Position numbers and translations under genes: made by a program. Below are positions 1 through 6,955 of a DNA stretch of 64,000 bases, in pieces; the first letter of the stretch is position 1, and every line of letters starts with the position of its first letter. The notes under the pieces are model-generated. The model ran no database searches, was not told the origin of the DNA, and worked only from the letters and a program-made list of their open reading frames with translations. Source of the DNA: Pseudomonas multiresinivorans (GTDB lineage Bacteria; Pseudomonadota; Gammaproteobacteria; Pseudomonadales; Pseudomonadaceae); assembly GCF_012971725.1 (NCBI RefSeq), contig NZ_CP048833.1, positions 5,146,001-5,210,000 of the forward strand, in the 5' to 3' direction.

Positions 1-989
1 ACTCAACAGACTTTCATTCGGTACTCAGAAGGCTCGGCTTTTGGTGTCTAAGCAGCAATGGCAAGATCGAATTTCAAAAAGATGAGCTAGAAATAATAGT
101 ATCCAAGATAATCGGGAGCATGAATGGGATCAACTGCAACCCCTCTAGCTTCACACTAGACCTTGTAACTACAGTCCCCCTTTTTGTAAGAGAGGGACCA
201 ATTCTTCGTTGGTCGCACAAATCCTTAATGGAGTACTTTGCTGCAATGTTTATTTGCAGCGATACAAAGTCAAAGCAGGAAGAAATCCTTCTAAAACTAT
301 ACAATAGCGACCTATCCGAGAGCTATAAGAACGTCTTTGAACTATGTTCCGATATCGATTACACCACTTTTAGATCAAGCATCGTAAAACAGCTGCTGAC
401 AGAAACCTTAGATCACTACAAAATTCTCCTAGAAGAATTCACCCCACAAGACATCCCTCTTGATGAAATTAAGAAAAGGGCAGGAATCACTGCATATCAA
501 AATATAGGGTTCGCACTACTGAGAGAATTTAATCCCGAAAACTCAAAAAAAGTATGGTCAAACAAAAAATACACAACCCCATATCTTGAGGCATTTCCAA
601 AATCTCAGAAATACACCGAAATGGTAGCTCACCTGACAGCAAAGACCCCGTCAGCAGGAGTATATTTCATATACAACACCACCAAACATATAACCACCCT
701 AAGAATACTTTCAGAGAAGTCCCCTAACACTGTGACATCTGAAGATAAAAAAACATCTCAGATCGCAAAAGAAATAAGAAAGTCCCCAACACTAAAGAAT
801 GGTACTTTCTATGTCATTAACAACCAGAAAGACTCCCCCTGCAACTCCAAGGAAAACTTCTCGATAGTCAATAAAATAATTCGCCTTGGCAGCATATATA
901 TGATAAGCATAGATGCTGCCAAGGAAGAGCTTGATTCAATAAGCTCTGACTCAAGCAATGGAATTGAAGATCTGCTGAACAATCTATAG
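1..989 (+). CDS. NACHT-type NTPase, C-terminal part (5' truncated by window edge); candidate immune sensor
   Basis: The frame starting at base 3 is open from the left edge, so the gene begins outside the window; about 328 residues are visible and the ATG at 120 is internal. Around visible residues 69-82 lies RWSHKSLMEYFAAMF, which matches the F.H.S..EYFAA motif in the helical region after the NACHT/STAND ATPase core. The P-loop must lie upstream and is not visible. The C-terminal ~230 residues are Lys/Asn/Ser-rich and I do not recognise a domain in them. The gene is strongly A+T-rich compared with everything to its right, which points to horizontal acquisition. Bacterial NACHT proteins are often antiphage sensors; that role here is inference from one motif and composition. 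A different STAND ATPase or a degraded copy cannot be excluded. Confidence 0.6.
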   Translation, partial: STDFHSVLRRLGFWCLSSNGKIEFQKDELEIIVSKIIGSMNGINCNPSSFTLDLVTTVPLFVREGPILRWSHKSLMEYFAAMFICSDTKSKQEEILLKLYNSDLSESYKNVFELCSDIDYTTFRSSIVKQLLTETLDHYKILLEEFTPQDIPLDEIKKRAGITAYQNIGFALLREFNPENSKKVWSNKKYTTPYLEAFPKSQKYTEMVAHLTAKTPSAGVYFIYNTTKHITTLRILSEKSPNTVTSEDKKTSQIAKEIRKSPTLKNGTFYVINNQKDSPCNSKENFSIVNKIIRLGSIYMISIDAAKEELDSISSDSSNGIEDLLNNL

Positions 990-1000
990 TTGTATGTAAC

Positions 1001-1027
1001 GCGCGTTTGTGTGGGTTGCAAACGCGC
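1001..1027 (+). terminator. Hairpin just downstream of the NACHT-like gene
   Basis: GCGCGTTTG and CAAACGCGC form a perfect 9-bp stem with a 9-nt loop, starting 11 bases after the stop codon. It is followed by TAAAACAAC rather than a U-tract, so it may terminate weakly or only protect the 3' end. It also marks the point where the A+T-rich composition ends. Confidence 0.4.
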
Positions 1028-1205
1028 TAAAACAACACTTATGCTCGCCTATAGCGCCTAAGAAACGCTTCACGTAGCGGCAATACTGCTCCCGAAAGCA
1101 GCGGTGTACCCATTGAGGAAATGGATATGCCTTTCCCTCTTCGCCTTCACCCCAAAGGCGCCTCGCTGTACCCACCCTCTTCACCCTCCTTCCCGGAGGT
1201 GCGCC

Positions 1206-1676
1206 ATGTCTGAAGAGTTCCTGATCCCCACCGAATTCACCCGCCACAAGCGCCTGCTGCGCGCCGTGCTGCTGGAAGACCAGTGCTGGTTCTGTGCCCA
1301 CGACCTGGGCCGGCTGATCGGCTCGCCTTATCTGGCCGAGCGCGTGGAGCGCAACCTGGACGACGACCAGTTCCGGCGCGCCTGGGTGCGCGATGGCAAT
1401 GGCGAATACGTCGATGAGTTGCTGATCAGCGAGTCGGGCGCCTATGCCGCGTTGATCCACTACTTCCATCCGGAGAATCGCAGCGTGCGGCAGTGGTTGT
1501 CGCAGCAGGTGATTCCGACGTTGCGCGACCAGCACCGCACCAGCCTGGGCGAGCCACGCCGGGAAATGCTGCGCGGGCCGACGGAGTCGTTGTCGGTGTT
1601 GAGGTGGCAAGGGGTGTTGTGGGTGCCGTATCGGCAGTGGCCGGAGTTGAGTGCCCGGCTGGAGGGTGGTGCGTAG
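1206..1676 (+). CDS. BRO-N (phage antirepressor-like) domain protein
   Basis: This 156-residue protein resembles the BRO family N-terminal domain found in phage antirepressors and in many stand-alone Pseudomonas proteins. Family-like stretches are the N-terminal EFTRHKRLLRAVLLEDQCWF, then CAHDLGRLIG, and LLISESGAYAALIHYFHPEN followed by RQWLSQQVIPTLRD. The ATG at 1206 is chosen because GGAGG sits 7-8 bases upstream; an in-frame extension to 1104 lacks a ribosome site. BRO-N domains are thought to bind DNA, and the partner is unknown. There is no phage structural gene nearby. The stop codon lies inside a dispersed 32-bp repeat (1673-1704), so the extreme C-terminus may have been altered by repeat insertion. 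Confidence 0.7.
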   Translation: MSEEFLIPTEFTRHKRLLRAVLLEDQCWFCAHDLGRLIGSPYLAERVERNLDDDQFRRAWVRDGNGEYVDELLISESGAYAALIHYFHPENRSVRQWLSQQVIPTLRDQHRTSLGEPRREMLRGPTESLSVLRWQGVLWVPYRQWPELSARLEGGA

Positions 1677-1704
1677 GATGGCGTGGAGCGGAGCGATACC
1701 CATC
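1673..1704 (+). repeat. Dispersed 32-bp repeat, copy 1 (GTAGGATGGCGTGGAGC family)
   Basis: The same 32-bp sequence recurs with few changes inverted at 2212-2243 and again at 54567-54598. It overlaps the stop codon of the BRO-N gene. It is distinct from the GTAGGAGCG REP family but is found beside it in two places. Confidence 0.75.
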
Positions 1705-1719
1705 GCTGCGCTGATCTGC

Positions 1720-2060
1720 CGTAGGAGCGGACTTTGTCCGCGATGTGTTTGCCTCGCGCCGTGGTTTCCCGCGTCGCGCCGGCGTGCGCGCGGGCTTTTT
1801 TGTTTCGCCCCCTCGGGCGACCCACTTTGGCAAACGCCCAAAAGTGGGCAAAGGTCTCGCCCCTCCATCCGGCTTTTCGCTTCGCGAAAAGTACCCTCGG
1901 TTCTTCGGAGTTTCAGGGGCCCGCGGCGAAGGGCCGTCCCTGGCCCATCGCCGCTCTCGCGACATCCATGTCGCTCAACCCCTGAAACTCCGATCACCTT
2001 CGGCCTCCTGAAAGGGGCATTCGGAGTGTGCGGATATTTTTCTGGAAGACTCACAAAAGC
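1720..2060. repeat. Left arm of a ~1.05 kb imperfect inverted repeat
   Basis: This arm is matched by the reverse complement of 2428-2769. Landmarks in order are a REP palindrome (1721-1745), GCCTCGCGCCGTGGTTTCCC, TTTCGCCCCCTCGGGCGACC, CACTTTGGCAAACGCCC, a TTTCAGGGG block with GGGCCGTCCCTGGCCCATCG, and CTGGAAGACT at the inner end. Every landmark reappears in the same order on the opposite strand in the right arm with scattered mismatches and small indels. Open frames through it exist in several phases and look like base-composition artefacts. The middle (2061-2326) holds one REP and one 32-bp repeat. Confidence 0.85.
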
Positions 2061-2094
2061 CAAAGCGAGAGCCGGGGCCGAAGCCGGCAACTTT

Positions 2095-2118
2095 GTAGGA
2101 GCGAGCTTGCTCGCGAAC
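2095..2118 (+). repeat. REP palindrome (single) inside the inverted-repeat spacer
   Basis: GTAGGAGCGAGCTTGCTCGC followed by GAAC matches the standard Pseudomonas REP form found at least nine other times in this window. Confidence 0.85.
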
Positions 2119-2211
2119 CGCACTCTGCCGCCGCCCGGCAATGGCTTTTGTACGGTCAGTCGGAGGTGTTCCGCGAGTTTGCGATGCCGATGCTTTCGGC
2201 GCGCGGGTATT

Positions 2212-2243
2212 GATGGGTATCACTGCGCTCCACGCCATCCTAC
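2212..2243 (-). repeat. Dispersed 32-bp repeat, copy 2 (inverted)
   Basis: Reverse complement of the 1673-1704 element with very few differences. Copies 1 and 2 are therefore also inverted relative to each other. Confidence 0.75.
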
Positions 2244-2326
2244 GTTCTTGCTACGCCGTGACTTCGAGGTGGATGGAAATTCTGGAGACAAAGGAAATCC
2301 GCTTCTACGGAGAACGTATCCGCACA

Positions 2327-2432
2327 GCTTTGGCTTTGGCTTTGGCTTTGGCTTTGGCTTTGGCTTTGGCTTTGGCTTTGGCTTTGGCTTTGGCTTTGGC
2401 TTTGGCTTTGGCTTTGGCTTTGGCTTTGGCTT
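2327..2432. repeat. Hexanucleotide array (GCTTTG)n, about 17.7 uninterrupted copies
   Basis: The 106 bases are a perfect run of the 6-mer GCTTTG with no visible substitution. It reads as alternating Phe-Gly, Leu-Ala or Lys-Pro in different frames and strands, but no frame has a credible gene. It abuts the inner end of the right inverted-repeat arm (2428). A single degenerate remnant (AAAGCCAAAGC) sits at the corresponding inner end of the left arm near 2056-2066. Uninterrupted arrays of this kind are prone to slipped-strand length change. Confidence 0.95.
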
Positions 2433-2769
2433 GATAAGTCTTCCAGAGAAACATCCGCACGCGCCGAGTGCCCCGTTCAGGAGGCCTCGTTGAATTGGAG
2501 TTTCAGGGGTTGAGCGGCATGGATGCCGCGAGAGCCGCGATGGGCCAGGGATGGCCCTTCGCGGCGTGCCCCTGAAACTTCGATTCAACGAGGGAATTTT
2601 TCGCCTAGGCGAAAAACCGGATGTCCGGGGCAAGACCTTTGCCCACTTTGGGGCGTTTGCCAAAGTGGGTCGCCCGAGGGGGCGAAACAAGAAGCCGACG
2701 CGCACGCCGGTGCGACGCGGGAAACCAAGGCACGAGGCAAACACATCGCGGACAAAGTCCGCTCCTACG
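2428..2769. repeat. Right arm of the ~1.05 kb imperfect inverted repeat
   Basis: Pairs with 1720-2060. It begins GGCTTGATAAGTCTTCCAG (complement of the left arm's CTGGAAGACT) and ends with the REP complement GCGGACAAAGTCCGCTCCTA. The block ATGGGCCAGGGATGGCCCTT near 2539-2558 is itself partly palindromic and has its counterpart near 1930-1950 in the left arm. No promoter or gene was recognised inside. Confidence 0.85.
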
Positions 2770-2790
2770 AACAGGCACCGCGCCGCGGCG

Positions 2791-2814
2791 GTTCGCGAGC
2801 AAGCTCGCTCCTAC
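2791..2814 (-). repeat. REP palindrome 3' of the isochorismatase-family gene
   Basis: GTTCGCGAGCAAGCTCGCTC plus CTAC is a reverse-oriented REP. Together with the REP at 2747-2769 it forms a doublet immediately downstream of the terminator of the gene at 2869-3498. Confidence 0.85.
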
Positions 2815-2820
2815 AAAAGA

Positions 2821-2852
2821 AAAAGCGGAGCCCCATGCGAGGCTCCGCTTTT
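2821..2852 (-). terminator. Rho-independent terminator of the isochorismatase-family gene
   Basis: AAAAGCGGAGCC and GGCTCCGCTTTT pair around a short loop. Read on the minus strand the stem is followed by a T-rich tract. It begins 17 bases past the stop codon of the upstream minus-strand gene. Confidence 0.85.
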
Positions 2853-2868
2853 CGTTGTGCCGGGAGAA

Positions 2869-3498
2869 TTACTTGCCCGCAGTCAGCGCGTTATAGCTGG
2901 TCATCAGATTCCGATAATCCGGAATGTGATTCGAGCACAGCGCCGCCAGCCCTTCGATATCGTTGCGCCAGTCGCGGTGCAGTTCACAGGCCACGCCGAA
3001 CCAGGTCATCAGCTGCGCGCCGGCCGCTTCCATCCGGCGCCAGGCCGCGTCGCGGGTCATCTCGTTGAAGGTGCCGGACGCATCCGCCACCACGAACACA
3101 TCAAAGCCTTCAGCAAGGGCCGACAGCGCCGGGAACGCCACGCACACCTCGGTCACCACGCCGGCGATGATCAGTTGCTTCTTGCCGGTGGCCTTCACTG
3201 CCTTGACGAAGTCCTCGTTGTCCCAGGCGTTGATCTGGCCAGGGCGGGCGATGTACGGCGCGTCCGGGAACTGCGCTTTCAGCTCGGGAACCAGCGGGCC
3301 GTTGGGGCCGGTTTCGAAGCTGGTGGTGAGGATGGTCGGCAGGTTGAAGAACTTGGCCAGGTCACCCAGAGCGAGGACGTTGTTCTTGAACTTGTCCGGA
3401 TCGATGTCGCGGACCAGTGAGAGCAGACCGGCCTGGTGATCGACCAGCAGTACGGCGGCGTTGTCTTTGTCCAGGCGGTTGTAGGTAGCGTTGGTCAT
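2869..3498 (-). CDS. ycaC: Isochorismatase-family hydrolase, YcaC-like
   Basis: The 209-residue protein has the cysteine-hydrolase fold signatures of the YcaC subgroup: Asp20 in AVLLVDHQAGLL, a basic segment IARPGQINAW around residues 83-92, and the nucleophile Cys119 in IAGVVTEVCVAFPAL. Length and order match YcaC proteins, which are cytoplasmic multimers whose physiological substrate is unclear. The start follows a purine-rich stretch and begins MTNATYNRLD. It stands alone, with its own terminator downstream and a 359-bp intergenic region upstream, so it is probably monocistronic. It could equally be annotated as a generic hydrolase; assignment to the family is firm. Confidence 0.88.
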   Translation of the reverse strand: MTNATYNRLDKDNAAVLLVDHQAGLLSLVRDIDPDKFKNNVLALGDLAKFFNLPTILTTSFETGPNGPLVPELKAQFPDAPYIARPGQINAWDNEDFVKAVKATGKKQLIIAGVVTEVCVAFPALSALAEGFDVFVVADASGTFNEMTRDAAWRRMEAAGAQLMTWFGVACELHRDWRNDIEGLAALCSNHIPDYRNLMTSYNALTAGK

Positions 3499-3806
3499 GG
3501 TGAAATCCTCGATTTGCTTTCAGTGGGTGCCGGCGTTGCCGGAAAGGGTTTGGACTCGTTTTGCAGTGCGTCACTGCATGGAGCAAAGATTAATTTCGAC
3601 ACCCTTGATCCACCAGACGGCAAAAACTATCTCTAGCGTTCCATTTTCAGAACGATAACGACAGACCAACCCTCAACCCCACGGCTCCCAAGACCTGAAC
3701 TCCCAGGCAAGCACCGACCATCACTCCAAGCACCGTCCCAGAGCCTTCCGCTTTCACACCCTTCGGAAACCCACCTACCGATGGTCACGCAGGCCTTTAC
3801 AAGAAA
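3499..3806. other. Intergenic stretch without a recognisable gene
   Basis: Between the divergent ycaC-like gene and the LexA box I see no credible reading frame, repeat or RNA fold. It should hold the ycaC-like promoter near its left end. Confidence 0.5.
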
Positions 3807-3826
3807 TACTGTATTTACATACAGTA
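3807..3826. promoter_or_regulatory. LexA (SOS) box
   Basis: TACTGTATTTACATACAGTA is a near-perfect match to the gammaproteobacterial LexA consensus, with CTGT and ACAG half-sites 8 bases apart and matching TA flanks. It lies 31 bases upstream of the ATG at 3858, where a bound repressor would cover the promoter. This strongly suggests damage-inducible control of the following gene. Confidence 0.9.
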
Positions 3827-3857
3827 CTTTCCGTCCACCCCGACCTGGAGGCCTCCC

Positions 3858-4079
3858 ATGCACGCCGCAACCTACAACCAGCTGTCCGCCCGCGTGAACG
3901 CCCTGCTGGCAGACCCGACCACCCTCAAAAGCCTGGGCATCACCCTGCGCCGCGAACCCAGCGACGACTCCGCCGCCTGGAGCCAACTGGTCACCGACCT
4001 GCGCCAGGCACCGAACCTCACATTGCTGCCCCTGCAGGACGGTGCGATTCGCCTGGCGTGGCATAGCTGGCTGGATTGA
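3858..4079 (+). CDS. Small SOS-controlled protein, DUF1654-like
   Basis: This 73-residue soluble protein starts after CTGGAGG at 3845-3851. The pattern YNQLSARVNALLADPT, then LTLLPLQDGAIRLAW near the C-terminus, resembles the small Pseudomonas DUF1654 proteins, some of which are known SOS genes or prophage cargo. That family assignment is from memory of the pattern and is moderate. The LexA box just upstream is the best clue to its role. No catalytic motif is visible. It may be co-transcribed with the membrane protein gene that starts 91 bases downstream. Confidence 0.7.
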   Translation: MHAATYNQLSARVNALLADPTTLKSLGITLRREPSDDSAAWSQLVTDLRQAPNLTLLPLQDGAIRLAWHSWLD

Positions 4080-4170
4080 GTTCTGTCTCCACTACGCACT
4101 AGCTGATGACAGTGTTGGCATCGCTCCCTACCATGCAGGCATTCAGCCAGCAGTCGTGCAAGGAAGCGAT

Positions 4171-5229
4171 ATGGAAAGATGGAGTGACCGACCTGCGCCC
4201 GAGCAGGACCCAATTGATCGATTCGCGGCGATCAGTTCGGTTTTCTTCAAGCGCTACTCCGCGCAGATTGCCAAGTTCGCCCCGCCAGCAGCGGGGTTCG
4301 CGCTTTTCCTGCTCTACTTCCATACCAACCACTTCTACCCAAGCTTCGACCTACTACAGTTTTCATCGCTGCTGCTGGGGGCCGGAATGGTCGGTTTTCT
4401 CATCATCGGGCTGCTGATGGTTGGGTTGCTGGTGCCAGGACTGGTGATCTTCCATGGCTTCATCGAGCGCCCGGAGATTCGTGCCGCCATCCTCCGCTGG
4501 TTCGGTCCGCACGAAGTGCGAGAGCTTCGCAAAGCATTTGGTCTACTGTCGCTGATGTATGCAGGCCCATACAGCCTCACCTCCATCATCCTGTCCTCGA
4601 TACTTCTGCACTTTCCTGCTCACTACATCGAGGCACTCATTCTTGCGCCCATTGCCGTGTGCCTGCTGTTCGGCATCGCCATCCAACTGACCCTCAAACT
4701 CCCGAGGAGCACATTTCTGCGCTTCGCCTACTGCGCCTGGGTGCCAGTAATGATGGTGGGTATCGTGGCTTTCTCGGTCATCGCCAATACCGCTCAATTT
4801 ATCGATGGAATCGAGAATGGCGATCTGAAAACACTGGCCGTCTACTTGATACCCCTAGGGGCCTGCCTAGCCGCTGCCATGTGCGCCGCTGGAAGCTTTG
4901 GCGGTTTCACTTACGCTGTTCACTTCGCCCTATTCTTCGCCTTGGCTATCGCCTTCTACAGCGGAGTTTTGGCCGGAATGCCGGACCGCGTAGTGCGGAA
5001 TCTAGGACTGGGCAACTATGAGGCGCAGAGTGTCGTGCTGGAAAAAGGCTACTGCGACGGCGCACCACCGAAAGACTTGCCGCTCACATCAGAGTGCGAG
5101 TTGAGGAATGTACAGGTGGTCTGGTCGATGGGAGACGTATTCACCTTCCGAGTTGGCAACGCCAAAGACCCTCACCAGATTCAGCTACCCAGCCGATTCG
5201 TGAAGGCCATCGTACGTAGCACAAACTAA
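4171..5229 (+). CDS. Multi-pass membrane protein of unknown function
   Basis: The 352-residue protein begins MERWSDRPAPEQDPID after AAGGAAGCG, so I prefer the ATG at 4171 to the longer frame from 4042, which would overlap the preceding gene. Six to seven hydrophobic segments fill residues ~35-290, including FLIIGLLMVGLLVPGLVIF and ILAPIAVCLLFGIAIQL. A soluble C-terminal domain of ~65 residues contains two cysteines (KGYCDGAPP and SECELRN) that could form a disulfide. I do not recognise the family. Codon use is somewhat less G+C-biased than its neighbours. Its position behind an SOS-controlled gene raises the possibility of damage-linked expression, which is inference. Confidence 0.75.
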   Translation: MERWSDRPAPEQDPIDRFAAISSVFFKRYSAQIAKFAPPAAGFALFLLYFHTNHFYPSFDLLQFSSLLLGAGMVGFLIIGLLMVGLLVPGLVIFHGFIERPEIRAAILRWFGPHEVRELRKAFGLLSLMYAGPYSLTSIILSSILLHFPAHYIEALILAPIAVCLLFGIAIQLTLKLPRSTFLRFAYCAWVPVMMVGIVAFSVIANTAQFIDGIENGDLKTLAVYLIPLGACLAAAMCAAGSFGGFTYAVHFALFFALAIAFYSGVLAGMPDRVVRNLGLGNYEAQSVVLEKGYCDGAPPKDLPLTSECELRNVQVVWSMGDVFTFRVGNAKDPHQIQLPSRFVKAIVRSTN

Positions 5230-5267
5230 ATCCAGGACGGACCACAAACTCCCCATCCCGGCAGAGA

Positions 5268-5591
5268 TTACGGCGCCCCCATCCGCGCCGTATCGGCGAT
5301 GGCGTTGCAGGTTTCCGGATTCAGGCAGTAGGTGATGTAGGTCACCTGCTTGTTACAGCCGCGCACGCCGATGGTGTACTCGGTGCGCTCCATGGCGCGG
5401 CGCACACTGGTGACCTTGCTCGACAGCACGCTGCTGGTCACCGCCTCGCAGTTCATCTCGAACTTAGCCCGCGACTCGGTGGCCTTGATCGCGGCCTGCT
5501 GGTTCGAGGCGAGGAACTCTTCATTGCTCATGCAACCGGACAACGCGGCAACCGCAGCCAGCACCGGCAGGGATATCGGTAAACGGTTCAT
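5268..5591 (-). CDS. Small outer-membrane-type lipoprotein, unknown function
   Basis: The 107-residue product has a signal peptide ending in the lipobox LSGC at residues 18-21 (Cys20 in AALSGCMSN), so it should be lipidated and exported. The mature part has four further cysteines, including a C-terminal CLNPETCN pair, consistent with disulfides in the periplasm. There is no enzyme motif. It is convergent with the membrane protein gene at 4171-5229, with 38 bases between their stops. Confidence 0.8.
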   Translation of the reverse strand: MNRLPISLPVLAAVAALSGCMSNEEFLASNQQAAIKATESRAKFEMNCEAVTSSVLSSKVTSVRRAMERTEYTIGVRGCNKQVTYITYCLNPETCNAIADTARMGAP

Positions 5592-5717
5592 GGTGACGCT
5601 CTCCGTGTGGTTCCCCCGGATATGGTCAGCCTCTGGAGTCTAGATCGCGGCAGGAGAATTGGTGGAGAGCCGGGAACCCTGCTCCCGCAAACCTGCCCTC
5701 AGCTCTGCCTGCTTTTT

Positions 5718-5755
5718 GTAGGAGCGAGGGGGACGCCTAGTTCTTGCTCGCGAAC
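5718..5755 (+). repeat. REP palindrome interrupted at its centre by 14 bp
   Basis: The left half GTAGGAGCGAG (5718-5728) and right half CTTGCTCGCGAAC (5743-5755) are an exact REP split by GGGGACGCCTAGTT (5729-5742). All other REPs in the window have the two halves contiguous. Confidence 0.8.
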
Positions 5756-5784
5756 CGCGCCACGCCGGAGCCGCCGGAAGCTCC

Positions 5785-5808
5785 GTTCGCGAGCAAGCTC
5801 GCTCCTAC
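5785..5808 (-). repeat. REP palindrome, partner of the interrupted copy
   Basis: GTTCGCGAGCAAGCTCGCTC plus CTAC in reverse orientation. With 5718-5755 it forms an inverted doublet of the BIME type, 75 bases upstream of the LysR gene. Confidence 0.85.
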
Positions 5809-5883
5809 AGGTGACGGATACATTGCCCGTCCCGCGCCCGAACGGTTAAATGCACTGTCAGCATTCCAAAAGCCAATACCACC

Positions 5884-6768
5884 ATGAGCGACAGTGACAA
5901 ACCAAATACCCGTCTCTTCGACCTCGACCTGCTGCGCGCCATCGTCACGGTGGCCGATTGCGGCAGTTTCACCACGGCGGCGACGCGGCTGCATTCGACC
6001 CAGTCGACGGTGAGCCAGAAGATCCGCCGGCTGGAAGAGATGGCCGGGCATCGGCTGCTGGAGCGTGGCAACCGCGATGTGCTGCCCACCGATGCCGGGG
6101 ATACCCTGCTGGGCTATGCGCGGCGGCTGCTGGCATTGAATGACGAGATGGTCGAGGCGCTGTCCGGGGCGACGGTGGCGCTGACGGTACGCATCGGCGT
6201 GCCGGATGACTTCGCCACCGGGCGCACCACCGAGCAGTTGGCGGCCTTCAACCGGGCCTATCCGCAGGTGAAGCTGGAAGTCACCAGCGGGCTGAGCCGC
6301 GACATTTCAGCCAGCTACGACCGCGGCGAGCTGGACCTGGTGCTGCTCAAGCAGCGGCAGAACGCCCGCGAAGCGGTGGCCTGCTGGCCGGAGAAGACGC
6401 GTTGGGTGGATAGCGCGAAGAACGCCTGCATCGAGCTGGACCCGCTGCCCATCGTGACCTTCCCGCCGCGCGGGGTGTACCGCGACGAGATGATCGCCGC
6501 GCTGGAGTCCATCGGACGCCGCTGGCACATCAGCTTCACCAGTTCGAGCCTTTCCGGCATCCAGTCGGCCATCGCCGACGGTATGGGCATCGGCCTGCTG
6601 CCGCAGCGCGCAGTAACGGCGGAGCACGCGGTGCTGCCGAAGAATATCGGGCTACCCTCGGTGGACGTATTCGAGGTGGCGATGCTGCACCGGCCGGCGG
6701 TCGACCCGATGGTGAAGGAGCTGGCGCGGGTTCTGTCGCGGGTTCTGGCCCAGGACACGCGCGCGTGA
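5884..6768 (+). CDS. LysR-type transcriptional regulator
   Basis: The 294-residue protein has the N-terminal LysR winged helix-turn-helix (LLRAIVTVADCGSFTTAATR, then STQSTVSQKIRRLEE, residues ~13-55) and a co-inducer-binding domain from residue ~95 (VRIGVPDDFATG). It starts with ATG at 5884, giving the usual LysR spacing before the HTH. The next gene on the same strand encodes ureidoglycine aminohydrolase, so it may control purine-derived nitrogen use; this is from context only. Many LysR proteins with this short, DLDLLRAIV-type start are local regulators of the adjacent gene. Confidence 0.9.
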   Translation: MSDSDKPNTRLFDLDLLRAIVTVADCGSFTTAATRLHSTQSTVSQKIRRLEEMAGHRLLERGNRDVLPTDAGDTLLGYARRLLALNDEMVEALSGATVALTVRIGVPDDFATGRTTEQLAAFNRAYPQVKLEVTSGLSRDISASYDRGELDLVLLKQRQNAREAVACWPEKTRWVDSAKNACIELDPLPIVTFPPRGVYRDEMIAALESIGRRWHISFTSSSLSGIQSAIADGMGIGLLPQRAVTAEHAVLPKNIGLPSVDVFEVAMLHRPAVDPMVKELARVLSRVLAQDTRA

Positions 6769-6783
6769 GTTCGCCACACCCGC

Positions 6784-6798
6784 ATTCAAAAATCGAAT
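6784..6798. promoter_or_regulatory. Possible regulator box between the LysR gene and allE
   Basis: ATTCAAAAATCGAAT is a partial dyad (ATTC-N7-GAAT) lying in the A+T-rich 187-bp gap that should contain the allE promoter. Its size and T-N11-A form fit a LysR-type box. The sequence is short, so chance occurrence is possible. Confidence 0.3.
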
Positions 6799-6955
6799 AC
6801 AGCGAATTCCAACATTTAATTTGTGCATGAACACACCACTGGATATCGTGGTCTCCAGCGACGGCCAGCGCACCGACAAGCGCGCCGCTCTGCACCCATT
6901 GCTCACCACGGCGCCGCACGCGCCGGGCAGCAAGACAACAATGAGGAATCACCCC

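Noticed and set aside
2327..2432. CRISPR-like array
   Set aside because: The unit is 6 bp and contiguous, without spacers.
1651..2493. Long frames with Phe-Gly, Leu-Ala or Lys-Pro repeats through the hexanucleotide array
   Set aside because: They exist in several frames on both strands only because GCTTTG contains no stop. They have no ribosome site, no domain and share the inverted repeat.
1..5229. Prophage remnant (BRO-N gene, LexA box, DUF1654-like gene)
   Set aside because: No integrase, structural, lysis or replication gene; the three elements are separated by repeats and a core-type hydrolase gene.
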